Source: Euzebya sp051004735
GTDB lineage: Bacteria; Actinomycetota; Nitriliruptoria; Euzebyales; Euzebyaceae
NCBI GenBank assembly: GCA_051004735.1
Contig: JBPCKA010000053.1
Coordinates: 1 to 54,523, forward strand
Length of the DNA: 54,523 bases
Reading direction: 5' to 3'
The notes under the pieces are model-generated. The model searched no databases. It was not told the origin of the DNA and worked only from the letters and a program-made list of their open reading frames with translations. Shown piece after piece: positions 1 through 8,619 of the stretch. The stretch's first letter is position 1. Every line of letters starts with the position of its first letter. The translations under genes and the position numbers were made by a program.

Positions 1-350
1 CCGGCCTTGCCGAGGCAATCAAGGCCACCGACGTGCTGTTCGGCGATGAGCCGTTCAGCGGCCTGAGTGAAACCGTGCTGGCCGATGCATTCGACGGGGC
101 GCCGTCAACCGATCTTGCCCCCGGCTACCAGAACGGTCAGAACACCGTCGGCCAGTTGCTGATGGCGGTCGGCGCCGCCAAGTCCGGTGGGGAGGCCAGA
201 CGTCTGATCAGCCAGGGGGGCGTGAGGGTGAACAACGTCCGGGTCGAGGATCCCTCGCGCGCCGTCACCCGCGCCGACTTTGCCAGCGACCGCACCGTGG
301 TGGTCCGCGTGGGCAAGAAGCGGTACTTCCTGGGTCGAATCGTCTTGTAA
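1..350 (+). CDS. tyrS: Tyrosine--tRNA ligase, C-terminal end (partial)
   Basis: The reading frame is already open at the window edge (first full codon at base 3) and ends with TAA at 348-350, so only about the last 115 residues are present. The visible part is the C-terminal S4 RNA-binding domain of class I tyrosyl-tRNA synthetase: the TVGQLLMAVGAAKSGGEARR helix, the ISQGGVRVNN turn and the closing VGKKRYFLGRIV strand are typical. The family uses this domain to grip tRNA-Tyr in the cytoplasm; the catalytic Rossmann domain lies upstream of the window. The gene is followed by a minus-strand synthetase, so the two converge. Identification is strong, although other S4 proteins share the fold; the KRYFLGRIV ending favours TyrS. 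Confidence 0.9.
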   Translation, partial: GLAEAIKATDVLFGDEPFSGLSETVLADAFDGAPSTDLAPGYQNGQNTVGQLLMAVGAAKSGGEARRLISQGGVRVNNVRVEDPSRAVTRADFASDRTVVVRVGKKRYFLGRIVL

Positions 351-426
351 TTCTGGTCAAGCCATAGCTCCGATGGCATCCCGGGCACTGTCGCCTACCT
401 GCACCAGGCCTTCATGAACTCCTCGG

Positions 427-2058
427 TCACATTTCACCAGGGGCGGCGGGGTCACCCAGGCTTGAGCCACGCGAGGGGTGCTCGGACTGCAGCAGCAGTC
501 GTTTCAGGATCTTGCCGGTCGCGTTTCGTGGCATCGACTCCAGCACCACGATGCGCTTGGGCACCTTGAAGCGGGCCAAACGCTCGCGCAGCCAGACCAT
601 GATCTGCTCCGGCTCGACATCGCCGACGACGTAGGCCCACAACACCTGGCCGAACGCCTCGTCGTCCATCCCGATCACCGCGCATTCGCTGATCAACGGA
701 TGGGATTCCAAGTGCTCCTCGACCTCCGAGGGGTAGACGTTTTCGCCACCGGAGATGATCATCTCGTCACGACGTCCCGTGACGTACAGGTACCCCTCGC
801 CGTCCTGATAGCCCAGGTCGCCGATGTCCCATGGACCGCGGTGGCCATCGGACCCCGTGTACCCCGTGAACTCCATGCCGGTGGCGACGCGCAGGGCACC
901 GATCTCACCGGCGGGGACCACCTCGCCGGCCTCATCCACGACCTGCACCTGCATGCCGGGTCCGGGCCTGCCGACGGTCCCACGCCGCTCGATGAAATCG
1001 CGGGGGGTGGAGATGGCGACCCAGCCGGCTTCGGTGGAGCCGTACAGGTCATACACGACCTGGCCCCAGCGACGTTGCGCCTCATCACGCAGGGCCACGG
1101 GCAACGCCGAGCCACTGGTCAGCACGATCCGCAGGGGCGAGGGCCCGTGCGGCTCGGGATGTTCCAGCACACGCCGGATCATGATGGGCACCAGTGCTGC
1201 GGCGGTGATGTCGTGCTCACGGATCTGACGTTCGAACTGGTCGGCCTGGAATCTGCGGGGGAGCACCACCGTCGCGCCGATGACACACGCTGCCGCGACC
1301 ATCCCACTGCCGAAGGCATGAAAGATCGGGGAGCCAATCAGCATGCGGTCGCCACGGCGCAGGGGCACCTTCATCGCGAAGCCCAGCAGCGCGCCAGCCT
1401 GTGACACCCCGACGGTCCGCTCCGCACCCTTGGGGGCGCCTGTGGTCCCCGAGGTGTGCATCACGATCTTGCCGGTGCCACGGGCGAAGGGCGCACTGGA
1501 CCTGGCTGCGGCCAGAGCGGTCTCATACCCACCGGTCTGGCCCACCGACAGCATGGTCGGAGGATCCTCAAGGTCGCGAACCGCATGGCCCACGACGTCG
1601 GCGAACTCCTCGTCATAGATCAGCACAGCTGGACGCTGCATGTGCAGGATCCGGGCGATCTCACTGCCCGTTGCCGAGGTGTTCAGTGGGACTGGCGCAA
1701 GCCCCGAACGACCTCCGGCCGCATAACACTCCACGGCCTCCCGGCCGTTTCGCAGGATGAACGCTACGCACCCGCCCGACTCGCCGTGCTCCAACAGGAC
1801 GTTGGCCAGCCGACTGACCCGTCGGTCCAACTCTGCCCACGTGAGCATCCCCTGGTCATCCATCACCGCCACGCCATCGGACTGGGTGTTGGCCTGAAGG
1901 GCCACAACCAGACCAAGGTTGGGCTTGATCAGTGGCAGCTCAAGCGCCATCCCCAGCAGGGACGGACGCGGAACGATGGGGCGGACCACCCCGGCCCGAA
2001 TCAGGGCGGACAAACCGGCGGTGACCTCCCTGGGCGACAGACGCGGAAGTCCAAACAT
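427..2058 (-). CDS. AMP-binding acyl-CoA synthetase (FadD-like)
   Basis: About 543 residues, a normal length for the ANL superfamily (acyl-CoA synthetases, 4-coumarate-CoA ligase-like). It shows the phosphate-binding motif MHTSGTTGAPKG, the YGSTEAGW adenine motif, the hinge region GRRDEMIISGGENVYPSEVE and the C-terminal catalytic lysine in NATGKILKRLL. The enzyme should activate a carboxylic acid to its acyl-CoA through an acyl-adenylate. I chose the ATG at 2058 because the frame upstream is low-quality sequence and the N-terminus MFGLPRLSPREV gives the usual length; an ATG at 2145 is possible. No strong Shine-Dalgarno is visible. It diverges from the pyrimidine-type operon that starts at 2319 and shares a 260-bp control region with it, but nothing proves a shared pathway. 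Substrate unknown. Confidence 0.88.
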   Translation of the reverse strand: MFGLPRLSPREVTAGLSALIRAGVVRPIVPRPSLLGMALELPLIKPNLGLVVALQANTQSDGVAVMDDQGMLTWAELDRRVSRLANVLLEHGESGGCVAFILRNGREAVECYAAGGRSGLAPVPLNTSATGSEIARILHMQRPAVLIYDEEFADVVGHAVRDLEDPPTMLSVGQTGGYETALAAARSSAPFARGTGKIVMHTSGTTGAPKGAERTVGVSQAGALLGFAMKVPLRRGDRMLIGSPIFHAFGSGMVAAACVIGATVVLPRRFQADQFERQIREHDITAAALVPIMIRRVLEHPEPHGPSPLRIVLTSGSALPVALRDEAQRRWGQVVYDLYGSTEAGWVAISTPRDFIERRGTVGRPGPGMQVQVVDEAGEVVPAGEIGALRVATGMEFTGYTGSDGHRGPWDIGDLGYQDGEGYLYVTGRRDEMIISGGENVYPSEVEEHLESHPLISECAVIGMDDEAFGQVLWAYVVGDVEPEQIMVWLRERLARFKVPKRIVVLESMPRNATGKILKRLLLQSEHPSRGSSLGDPAAPGEM

Positions 2059-2214
2059 CGGATCTAGCGTGTCATGGTGCCGCTCGGGCGCGAAATCGGC
2101 CCGCCTGGGCATCCTCTGGAGTCCCAAGACTGCGGCATGCGCCATCTGGCCCTTCCGAACCTGGCCGGACTGTTGCAGGCTGTAGGGACACCCCGTCGCC
2201 GTAGGGGACACTAG

Positions 2215-2236
2215 CAAAGGGGCTGCGCCCCCTTTG
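2215..2236. terminator. GC-rich hairpin in divergent intergenic region
   Basis: CAAAGGGG (2215-2222) pairs perfectly with CCCCTTTG (2229-2236) around a 6-base loop CTGCGC. It sits between two divergent genes, so it is not an obvious terminator for either and could instead act in a leader RNA. Just upstream are two imperfect direct repeats of TAGGG(G)ACAC (about 2183 and 2202). Confidence 0.4.
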
Positions 2237-2264
2237 GACCCCAATTTCAAACCCCATCCAAGAA

Positions 2265-2283
2265 CTCGTGACAATGTCACGAG
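2265..2283. promoter_or_regulatory. Perfect 19-bp palindrome, putative operator
   Basis: CTCGTGACA-A-TGTCACGAG: two 9-base arms around a single A, 35 bases before the start codon of the amidase gene. A possible promoter, TTCAAA then 18 bases then GACAAT, would place the -10 box inside the palindrome, which is a typical repressor layout. The site is seen directly; its role and the regulator are inferred. The arm CTCGTGACA recurs in a hairpin at 26981-27002. Confidence 0.55.
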
Positions 2284-2318
2284 TAGGCAACAGAGTTGCC
2301 CTAGAGAGGACGACCAAG

Positions 2319-3161
2319 ATGACCGACGTTGTACGAGCCGCCATCGCACAGCTGAAATGGACGGGCGACAAGGCCTCGATGCTGGACGAGCACGAACGTT
2401 CCGCGCGTGACGCTGCCGCACAGGGTGCACAAGTCATGTGCTTCCAGGAGCTGTTCTACGGGCCGTACTTCTGCCAGGTCCAGGACACCGAGTTCTATGA
2501 GTACGCCGAAGCGGTACCGGATGGCCCCACCACCCAGCGCTTCGCCGAGCTGGCGAAGGAACTGGGGATGGTCTTGGTCCTGCCGGTCTATGAGGAGGAG
2601 CAGCCCGGTGTGCTGTACAACACCGCCGCGGTGATCGACGCCGACGGGACCTACCTGGGCAAGTACCGCAAAACCCACATCCCCCAGGTGAAGGGGTTCT
2701 GGGAGAAGTTCTATTTCCGTCCGGGCAACCTAGGCTACCCGGTGTGGGACACCGCAGTGGGACGCGTCGGGGTCTACATCTGCTATGACCGCCATTTCCC
2801 GGAAGGCTGGCGGGCATTGGGTCTGGCTGGCGCGCAGATCGTGTTCAACCCCTCGGCGACCAGTCGGGGACTGAGCCAGTACCTGTGGCAGTTGGAACAG
2901 ACCGCCTCGGCGGCGGCCAACATGTACTTCGTCGGTGCCATCAACCGTGTCGGCATCGAACCGCTGGGCGACAACGACTTCTACGGCACCTCCTATTTCG
3001 CCAACCCGCGCGGGCAGATCATCGACGGTGCTGCGTCGGCTCACGATGAGGAACTGGTGGTCCGCGACCTGGACATGTCACAAATCGCTGAAGTCCGCAA
3101 CCAGTGGGCGTTTTACCGGGACCGTCGCCCCGACACCTATGGCCCACTGGTGGAAGGGTAG
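2319..3161 (+). CDS. Nitrilase-superfamily amidase, probable beta-ureidopropionase / N-carbamoyl amidohydrolase
   Basis: 280 residues. The nitrilase-superfamily triad is complete: Glu44 in CFQELFYG, Lys118 in KYRKTHIP and Cys155 in YICYDRHFPE. The KTHIP and FFxPG-like (FYFRPGN) signatures fit N-carbamoyl-beta-alanine / N-carbamoyl-amine hydrolases. In the reductive pyrimidine pathway this enzyme splits N-carbamoyl-beta-alanine to beta-alanine, CO2 and ammonia, and the dihydropyrimidinase encoded 1.4 kb downstream would make its substrate. Start: ATG 2319, preceded by AGAGAGGA at 2303-2310 with 8-base spacing; an upstream in-frame start at 2268 falls inside the palindrome and is unlikely. First gene of the operon; its stop codon overlaps the ribosome-binding site of the next gene. 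N-carbamoylputrescine amidase is an alternative that the context argues against. Confidence 0.88.
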   Translation: MTDVVRAAIAQLKWTGDKASMLDEHERSARDAAAQGAQVMCFQELFYGPYFCQVQDTEFYEYAEAVPDGPTTQRFAELAKELGMVLVLPVYEEEQPGVLYNTAAVIDADGTYLGKYRKTHIPQVKGFWEKFYFRPGNLGYPVWDTAVGRVGVYICYDRHFPEGWRALGLAGAQIVFNPSATSRGLSQYLWQLEQTASAAANMYFVGAINRVGIEPLGDNDFYGTSYFANPRGQIIDGAASAHDEELVVRDLDMSQIAEVRNQWAFYRDRRPDTYGPLVEG

Positions 3162-3170
3162 GAACCGGCA

Positions 3171-4469
3171 ATGGTGACAAACGCCGAACTGACCGCCCGC
3201 AGCCGACGGGTCTCCCCGACCTGGGTCACCCAGTTCTACGACCAACCGATCGCGATCGACCGTGGGGAAGGCCGTCACGTCTGGGATGTGGAGGGCACCC
3301 GCTACCTGGACTTCTTCGGCGGCATCCTCACCACGATGACCGCCCACGCCCTGCCCGAGGTGACCCAGGCGGTGCAGGCCCAGGCGGCCAAGATCCTGCA
3401 CACCTCGACGCTGTATGTCAGCGAACCCGCCGTGGAGCTGGCCGAACTGATTGCCCAGCAGTCACAGATCCCCGACGCCAAGGTCTTCTTCACGCCTTCT
3501 GGCAGCGAGGCCAACGACGCGGCGATGCTGCTGTGCACCTCACAGCGCCGCTCAAATCAGATCCTGGCGATCCGCAACTCCTATCACGGACGTTCCTTTT
3601 CAACCATCGCCGTCACGGGCAACCGGGCCTGGTCACCGACCAGCCTCAGCGGTCTGGACGTCAAGTACGTCCACGGTGGCTACCGGCTGCGCTCGCCGTT
3701 CAAGGATCGTGACGACGCCGGCTACATCGCTGCTTGCGTCCAGGACCTGCACGACGTGCTGGACATGATGACCAGCGGTGATGTGGCCTGCATGATCGCC
3801 GAGCCCATCCAGGGTGTCGGCGGATTCACCGTCGCTCCGGACGGCATGTTCGGGGCGTTCCACGAGGTATTGGCCCAGCGGGGCATCCCCTTCATTGCCG
3901 ATGAGGTGCAAAGCGGCTGGGGCAGGACCGGCGAGCACTATTGGGGCTGGCAGGCGCACAACTTCACGCCCGAGTTGATGACCTTTGCCAAGGGAGTCGG
4001 CAACGGTCTGGCGCTGGCCGGGGTCGTGGCCAGTGCAGAACTCATGGACAGCCTGCCCGCCAACTCCATCTCGACCTTCGGGGGCAACCCCCTGTCGACG
4101 GCCGGGGCACTGGCCAACGTGCGCTACGCGTTGGACCACGACCTGCAGAACAATGCGTTGCGGATGGGCGCGGTGCTGCGGGAACGGTTGGAGAAGATCG
4201 CCGCCGACCATGACGGTATCGCCGAGGTACGGGGCAAGGGGTTGATGCAGGCCATCGAGACCGTGGTTCCCGGCGATGCCTCCCTGACCCCAGACCCGGG
4301 CGCCTGTGCCCGGATGCTCCAGGCCTGTCGCGAGCGGGGGGTCCTGATCGGCAAGGGCGGACTGTATGGCAACGTGCTACGGCTGGCCCCACCCCTGAGC
4401 GTCACCGCAGAGGAGGTCGACACCTTCAGCCAGGTGTTCGCCGAAGCCGTCGCCCAGACCTACCGCTAG
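3171..4469 (+). CDS. Class III PLP aminotransferase, probable beta-alanine aminotransferase
   Basis: 432 residues, normal for class III (subgroup II) aminotransferases. PLP-binding features are clear: SGSEANDAAM for the phosphate, DEVQSGWGRTG with Asp244 for the pyridine nitrogen, and the Schiff-base Lys274 in FAKGVGNG. It resembles the AGXT2 / beta-alanine-pyruvate group. In context it would turn beta-alanine (or 3-aminoisobutyrate) into malonate semialdehyde (or methylmalonate semialdehyde), feeding the dehydrogenase at 6022. The RBS GGAA lies in the stop codon region of the amidase gene (10-base gap), so the two are surely co-transcribed. Substrate is inferred from neighbours; omega-amino-acid aminotransferases with other substrates cannot be excluded. 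Confidence 0.88.
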   Translation: MVTNAELTARSRRVSPTWVTQFYDQPIAIDRGEGRHVWDVEGTRYLDFFGGILTTMTAHALPEVTQAVQAQAAKILHTSTLYVSEPAVELAELIAQQSQIPDAKVFFTPSGSEANDAAMLLCTSQRRSNQILAIRNSYHGRSFSTIAVTGNRAWSPTSLSGLDVKYVHGGYRLRSPFKDRDDAGYIAACVQDLHDVLDMMTSGDVACMIAEPIQGVGGFTVAPDGMFGAFHEVLAQRGIPFIADEVQSGWGRTGEHYWGWQAHNFTPELMTFAKGVGNGLALAGVVASAELMDSLPANSISTFGGNPLSTAGALANVRYALDHDLQNNALRMGAVLRERLEKIAADHDGIAEVRGKGLMQAIETVVPGDASLTPDPGACARMLQACRERGVLIGKGGLYGNVLRLAPPLSVTAEEVDTFSQVFAEAVAQTYR

Positions 4470-4487
4470 AAAACTGATCGGTCATGC

Positions 4488-4505
4488 GGGCCGCCGAGGC
4501 GGCCC
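4488..4505 (+). terminator. GC hairpin between operon genes
   Basis: GGGCCGCC (4488-4495) and GGCGGCCC (4498-4505) form a tight stem in the 85-base gap between the aminotransferase and dihydropyrimidinase genes. There is no T-tract, so it is more likely an mRNA-processing or stability element, or an attenuating hairpin, than a full terminator. Confidence 0.4.
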
Positions 4506-4554
4506 CAACTGCACACCACCCCCCGGGGGATCCCCGGACCCGAGGAGGCACACC

Positions 4555-5985
4555 ATGCGCACCCTGTTCACCGGCGGGACACTCGTCACCGCCACCGGCC
4601 CACAGACCGTGGACGTCCTGGTCGACGGTCAGACGATCGCCGCGGTCCTGCAGCCGCCAGGCGCGGACGGCACCTACAGCGTCGGGACCGTCCAGGCTGA
4701 TGAGACCGTTGACGCCCGAGGCAAGTACGTGCTGCCGGGCGGGATCGACGCGCACACCCACATGGAACTGCCCTTCGGGGGGACCTTCGCCAGTGACACC
4801 TTCGAAACGGGCACCATCGCCGCCGCCTACGGAGGCACCACCACGATCGTTGATTTCGCGGTGCAGACCACCGGTGGGGTCGTGCGTGAGGCACTGGACA
4901 GTTGGATGGCCAAGTCGGAGGGCAACTGCGCCATCGACTACGGCTTCCACATGATCCTTGGTGGCGTCGACGATGCCGCGCTGAAGGAGATGGATCTGCT
5001 GGTGGACGAGGGGATCACCAGCTTCAAGCTGTTCATGGCCTATCCGGGGGTCTTTTACTCCGACGACGGCCAGATTTTGCAGGTCATGCAGAAGGCCGCC
5101 GAGAACGGGGCGCTGATCACCATGCATGCCGAGAACGGCATCGCCATCGACGTGATTGCCGCCCAGGCCGCTGCCCGTGGGCAGACCGACCCCAAGTACC
5201 ACGGCATCACCCGGCCCAGCCGTCTTGAGGGTGAGGCAACCCACCGGGCGATCCAACTGGCAGCCGTCGCCGGCTCGCCGGTGTACTTCGTGCACCTGTC
5301 AGGCTCAGAGGCGCTGGAGGAGGTGACCCGTGCCCGGGACGAGGGGTTGAACGTCTTCGCCGAGACCTGCCCGCAGTATCTGTACCTGACTCTTGAAGAC
5401 CACATGGCCCAGCCCGGGTTCGAGGGCGCAAAGTACGTCTGCTCACCACCGCTTCGCACCAACACCGCCAGCCACGGCAAGGACCTGTGGCGGGGCCTGC
5501 GGACCAACGATCTGGCCATGGTCGCCACCGACCACTGCCCCTTCTGCTTCAAGGATCAAAAGGAACTGGGGTTGCAGGACTTCCGGGCCATCCCCAACGG
5601 CATCGGCGGGGTCGAGCACCGCATGGACCTGATCCATCAAGGGGTCGTCGACGGTGAGTTGTCCTTGGCCCGCTGGGTCGAGACCTGCTCGACCACCCCC
5701 GCCCGGATGTTCGGGCTGTACCCGCGCAAGGGTGTGATCGCGCCTGGCTCGGACGCCGACATCGTGCTGTACGACCCGACCCGACGCCACATCATCAGCG
5801 TGGACAACCACCACATGAACATGGACTACTCCGCCTATGAGGGCTTTGACATCACCGGCGGTGTCGACGCGGTGTGGTCGCGTGGCACCAAGATCATCGA
5901 CTCGGCATCAGGAACCCCGACTTACATCGGGACAAAGGGCCACGGCCGCTACCTCCGACGGGGTCTGAGCCAGTACCTGCAGTGA
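4555..5985 (+). CDS. hydA: Dihydropyrimidinase / D-hydantoinase
   Basis: 476 residues of the cyclic amidohydrolase superfamily. The binuclear zinc site is complete: His67 and His69 in GGIDAHTHM, the carboxylated Lys158 in SFKLFMAYPGVFYSDD, His191 in MHAENG, His247 in FVHLSG and Asp326 in VATDHCPF. The Tyr of the YPGVFYSDD stretch is also typical. The enzyme opens dihydrouracil or dihydrothymine (or a 5-substituted hydantoin) to the N-carbamoyl amino acid, the substrate of the amidase encoded first in the operon. ATG 4555 follows a strong GAGGAGG at 4540-4546. Hydantoinase versus dihydropyrimidinase cannot be settled by reading, but the beta-alanine aminotransferase and semialdehyde dehydrogenase neighbours favour pyrimidines. 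Confidence 0.93.
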   Translation: MRTLFTGGTLVTATGPQTVDVLVDGQTIAAVLQPPGADGTYSVGTVQADETVDARGKYVLPGGIDAHTHMELPFGGTFASDTFETGTIAAAYGGTTTIVDFAVQTTGGVVREALDSWMAKSEGNCAIDYGFHMILGGVDDAALKEMDLLVDEGITSFKLFMAYPGVFYSDDGQILQVMQKAAENGALITMHAENGIAIDVIAAQAAARGQTDPKYHGITRPSRLEGEATHRAIQLAAVAGSPVYFVHLSGSEALEEVTRARDEGLNVFAETCPQYLYLTLEDHMAQPGFEGAKYVCSPPLRTNTASHGKDLWRGLRTNDLAMVATDHCPFCFKDQKELGLQDFRAIPNGIGGVEHRMDLIHQGVVDGELSLARWVETCSTTPARMFGLYPRKGVIAPGSDADIVLYDPTRRHIISVDNHHMNMDYSAYEGFDITGGVDAVWSRGTKIIDSASGTPTYIGTKGHGRYLRRGLSQYLQ

Positions 5986-6021
5986 GCCACCCCGCCGACC
6001 GCACCTGAAGGGACAGCCACG

Positions 6022-7530
6022 ATGACCACCACCATCCCCCACTGGATCGGGGGCAAGGAGGTCCCGTCAGAATCGGGACGCACCTCGCCCGTGTTCAACC
6101 CTGCCACGGGTCAACAGACCGGCGTGGTCGGGCTGGCCGATGACGCGGAGGTCGATCTGGCCGTCGCCACCGCCAAGGTCGCGGCCGCCGAGTGGCGCGA
6201 GTCCTCCCTGGCCCGCCGGACCGAAATCATGTTCGGGTTTCGTGAACTGGTCGATGCCAACCGCAGCAAGATCGCCGCCGCGCTCACCGCCGAGCACGGC
6301 AAGGTGCTGAGCGATGCCATGGGGGAGGTGTCGCGGGGCCTGGAGAACATCGAGTTCGCCTGTGGACTGTCCCACCTGCTGAAGGGCGAGCATTCCGAGC
6401 AGGCCTCCACCGGCGTGGACGTCCACTCGGTGCGTCAACCCTTGGGTGTCGTGGCCGGAATCACGCCCTTCAACTTCCCGGCCATGGTGCCGCTGTGGAT
6501 GTATCCCACCGCGATCGCGTGCGGCAACGCGTTCGTGCTGAAGCCCAGCGAGAAGGACCCGTCGGTCACGCTGCTGCTGGCCAGATTGTTCGCCGAGGCC
6601 GGCCTGCCGGAGGGGGTGTTCAACGTGGTGCAGGGGGACAAGACGGCAGTCGACAGGCTGCTGGCCCACCCCGATGTGAAGGCGGTCAGCTTCGTCGGTT
6701 CGACCCCGATCGCCGCGTCGATCTATGCGACCGCCAGCGCGGGCGGCAAGCGGGTTCAGGCGCTGGGCGGGGCCAAGAACCACATGATCGTGCTGCCCGA
6801 CGCCGACATCGCCACCGCCGCCGACGCGGCGATCAGCGCCGCCTACGGCTCCGCCGGAGAACGCTGCATGGCCATCAGCGTCGTGGTGGCCGTCGGGGCA
6901 ATCGGTGACCCACTGGTCGACGCGATCGACCAGCGCATCGCCGACATCGTCGTGGGCGACGGGACCGACCCGGACAGCGGCATGGGGCCGCTGATCACCG
7001 CCGAGCACCGCGACCGGGTCGCGGGCTACATCGACGCGGGAGCAGCCGAGGGTGCCGTGGTCGTTCGCGACGGCCGCTCGGGCCATCCCGACGACGGGTT
7101 CTTCCTGTCCCCCGCACTCCTGGATGGGGTCACGCCGCAGATGAGCGTGTATCGCGACGAGATCTTCGGTCCGGTGCTGTGTGTGGTCCGGGCGGACTCC
7201 TACGATCAGGCGGTGGCCCTGGCCAACGACAACCCCTGGGGTAACGGCACGGCGATCTTCACCCGTGACGGCGGCATGGCCCGACGGTTCCAGCGTGACG
7301 TGTCCGCCGGCATGGTCGGCGTCAACGTGCCCATTCCGGTGCCCGTCGCGGCCTACTCCTTCGGTGGTTGGGATGCCTCGCTGTTCGGTGACCTGCACAT
7401 CTATGGTCCTGACGGCATCCGCTTCTACACCCGCACCAAGGTCGTGACGTCCCGTTGGCCAGAGGAGCCACCGGGATTGGCACAAGTCCCCTCATCCACC
7501 GTCGACCTGGGCTTCCCCCAGACCCGCTAG
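6022..7530 (+). CDS. mmsA: CoA-acylating (methyl)malonate-semialdehyde dehydrogenase
   Basis: 502 residues of the aldehyde dehydrogenase superfamily, MmsA/IolA subgroup. Hallmarks are ITPFNFPAMVPLWMYP, FVLKPSEKDP, FVGSTPIA and the catalytic Cys282 in SAGERCMAIS; the Arg-Cys-Met sequence is characteristic of methylmalonate-semialdehyde dehydrogenase rather than ordinary ALDHs. It should convert malonate semialdehyde to acetyl-CoA and CO2, or methylmalonate semialdehyde to propionyl-CoA, with NAD+ and CoA. This gives the operon an exit into central metabolism for both uracil and thymine carbon. ATG 6022 follows GAAGGGA; it lies 36 bases after the dihydropyrimidinase stop. Confidence 0.92.
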   Translation: MTTTIPHWIGGKEVPSESGRTSPVFNPATGQQTGVVGLADDAEVDLAVATAKVAAAEWRESSLARRTEIMFGFRELVDANRSKIAAALTAEHGKVLSDAMGEVSRGLENIEFACGLSHLLKGEHSEQASTGVDVHSVRQPLGVVAGITPFNFPAMVPLWMYPTAIACGNAFVLKPSEKDPSVTLLLARLFAEAGLPEGVFNVVQGDKTAVDRLLAHPDVKAVSFVGSTPIAASIYATASAGGKRVQALGGAKNHMIVLPDADIATAADAAISAAYGSAGERCMAISVVVAVGAIGDPLVDAIDQRIADIVVGDGTDPDSGMGPLITAEHRDRVAGYIDAGAAEGAVVVRDGRSGHPDDGFFLSPALLDGVTPQMSVYRDEIFGPVLCVVRADSYDQAVALANDNPWGNGTAIFTRDGGMARRFQRDVSAGMVGVNVPIPVPVAAYSFGGWDASLFGDLHIYGPDGIRFYTRTKVVTSRWPEEPPGLAQVPSSTVDLGFPQTR

Positions 7531-7539
7531 GAGTACCCG

Positions 7540-8589
7540 ATGACTGCCAGGCCCCCCATGGATTTCGGCATCGTGCTGCAGACCGACCCACCGGCCTGGC
7601 GCAGTGTGGAGTTGGCACGCCAGGCCGAGATCTACGGGTTCAGTCACGCCTGGACCTTTGACAGCCATGTGCTGTGGCAGGAACCCTTCGTCATCTACTC
7701 AGCCATCCTGGCCGCGACCCGGCGTCTGGTCGTGGGGCCGATGGTGACCAACCCTGGCACGCGGGACTGGACGGTCACCGGATCGCTGTTCGCCACCCTC
7801 AACGACATGTATGGCAACCGCACGATCTGCGGAATCGGTCGAGGCGACTCGGCGCTGCGGGTAATCGGTCGCCAACCCTGCACGCTGGCCGAGCTGGGCC
7901 AGGCCATCGACACCATCCGAGCGCTGGCCAAAGGCGAGGAGGTCGACTACCACGGCACCCCGGTGCACCTCCCCTGGGTCACCCCCCATGATCCCGCCAC
8001 CGGCACCGGATCTGTGACCCAGGTGTTGATGGCGGCCTATGGGCCCAAGGCGCTGAAGTTGACCGGTGAACGAGCAGATGGGTTCATCCTGCAACTGGCC
8101 GATCCGCAGATCGCCGAGTGGACCATCGGCGCGGTCAAACAGGCTGCCGCCGACGCCGGCCGGGACCCCGAGGCGCTGCGGATCGTCGTGGCCGCCCCCG
8201 CCTATGTGGGCGATGACATCGCCGCACAGCGGGATCAGGTCCGCTGGTTCGGTGGCATGGTCGGTAACCATGTTGCGGATTTGGTCCAGCGCTACGGCGA
8301 TGACACCGACCTGATTCCCCAGGCACTGCGGGACTACGTCAAGAACCGCCAGGGGTATGACTACGCCGAGCACGGCAAGGCCACCTCGACCCATGTGGAC
8401 TTCGTCACCGACGACATCATCGACCGGTTCTGCATCCTGGGCACACCCGAGCAGCACCTGGCGCGACTGCAGGAACTACGTGATCTGGGCGTCGACCAGT
8501 TCGCCATCTACCTGCAGCACGATGCCAAGGACCAGACCCTGCAGGCCTACGGCCAGCAGATCATCCCCGTCATGAACGCCCGGCAATGA
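7540..8589 (+). CDS. Luciferase-like (LLM) F420/FMN-dependent oxidoreductase
   Basis: 349 residues of the bacterial luciferase-like TIM-barrel superfamily (start MDFGIVLQTDPPAWRSVELA, TFDSHVLWQEPFVIYSAILA, core GIGRGDSALRVIGRQP, and the C-terminal FCILGTPEQHLARLQELRDLGVDQFAIYL). From memory it is like the TIGR03842 group, LLM proteins predicted to use F420 and often encoded beside dihydropyrimidinase genes. The reaction is not known from sequence. It begins 9 bases after the mmsA stop (RBS GGAG), so it is part of the operon. A role on the pyrimidine ring (reduction in place of dihydropyrimidine dehydrogenase, or an oxygenation as in RutA) is an inference discussed in the findings. Confidence 0.85.
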   Translation: MTARPPMDFGIVLQTDPPAWRSVELARQAEIYGFSHAWTFDSHVLWQEPFVIYSAILAATRRLVVGPMVTNPGTRDWTVTGSLFATLNDMYGNRTICGIGRGDSALRVIGRQPCTLAELGQAIDTIRALAKGEEVDYHGTPVHLPWVTPHDPATGTGSVTQVLMAAYGPKALKLTGERADGFILQLADPQIAEWTIGAVKQAAADAGRDPEALRIVVAAPAYVGDDIAAQRDQVRWFGGMVGNHVADLVQRYGDDTDLIPQALRDYVKNRQGYDYAEHGKATSTHVDFVTDDIIDRFCILGTPEQHLARLQELRDLGVDQFAIYLQHDAKDQTLQAYGQQIIPVMNARQ

Positions 8590-8601
8590 CTGTCCTGTCA
8601 T
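8586..8601 (+). repeat. Hairpin TGACTGTCCTGTCA at gene end
   Basis: ATGAC-TGTCCT-GTCAT overlaps the stop codon of the luciferase-like gene. The 14-base core TGACTGTCCTGTCA occurs again at 26985-26998, also directly downstream of a coding region. It may be a weak intra-operon processing hairpin or a copy of a small dispersed repeat. Confidence 0.4.
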
Positions 8602-8619
8602 GAACGTATCGGCGCGCGA

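Noticed and set aside
2268..2318. Upstream in-frame start for the amidase
   Set aside because: It would place the start codon inside the palindrome and has no RBS, while ATG 2319 has a good one.
6067..7485. 472-residue minus-strand open frame
   Set aside because: Antisense shadow of mmsA.
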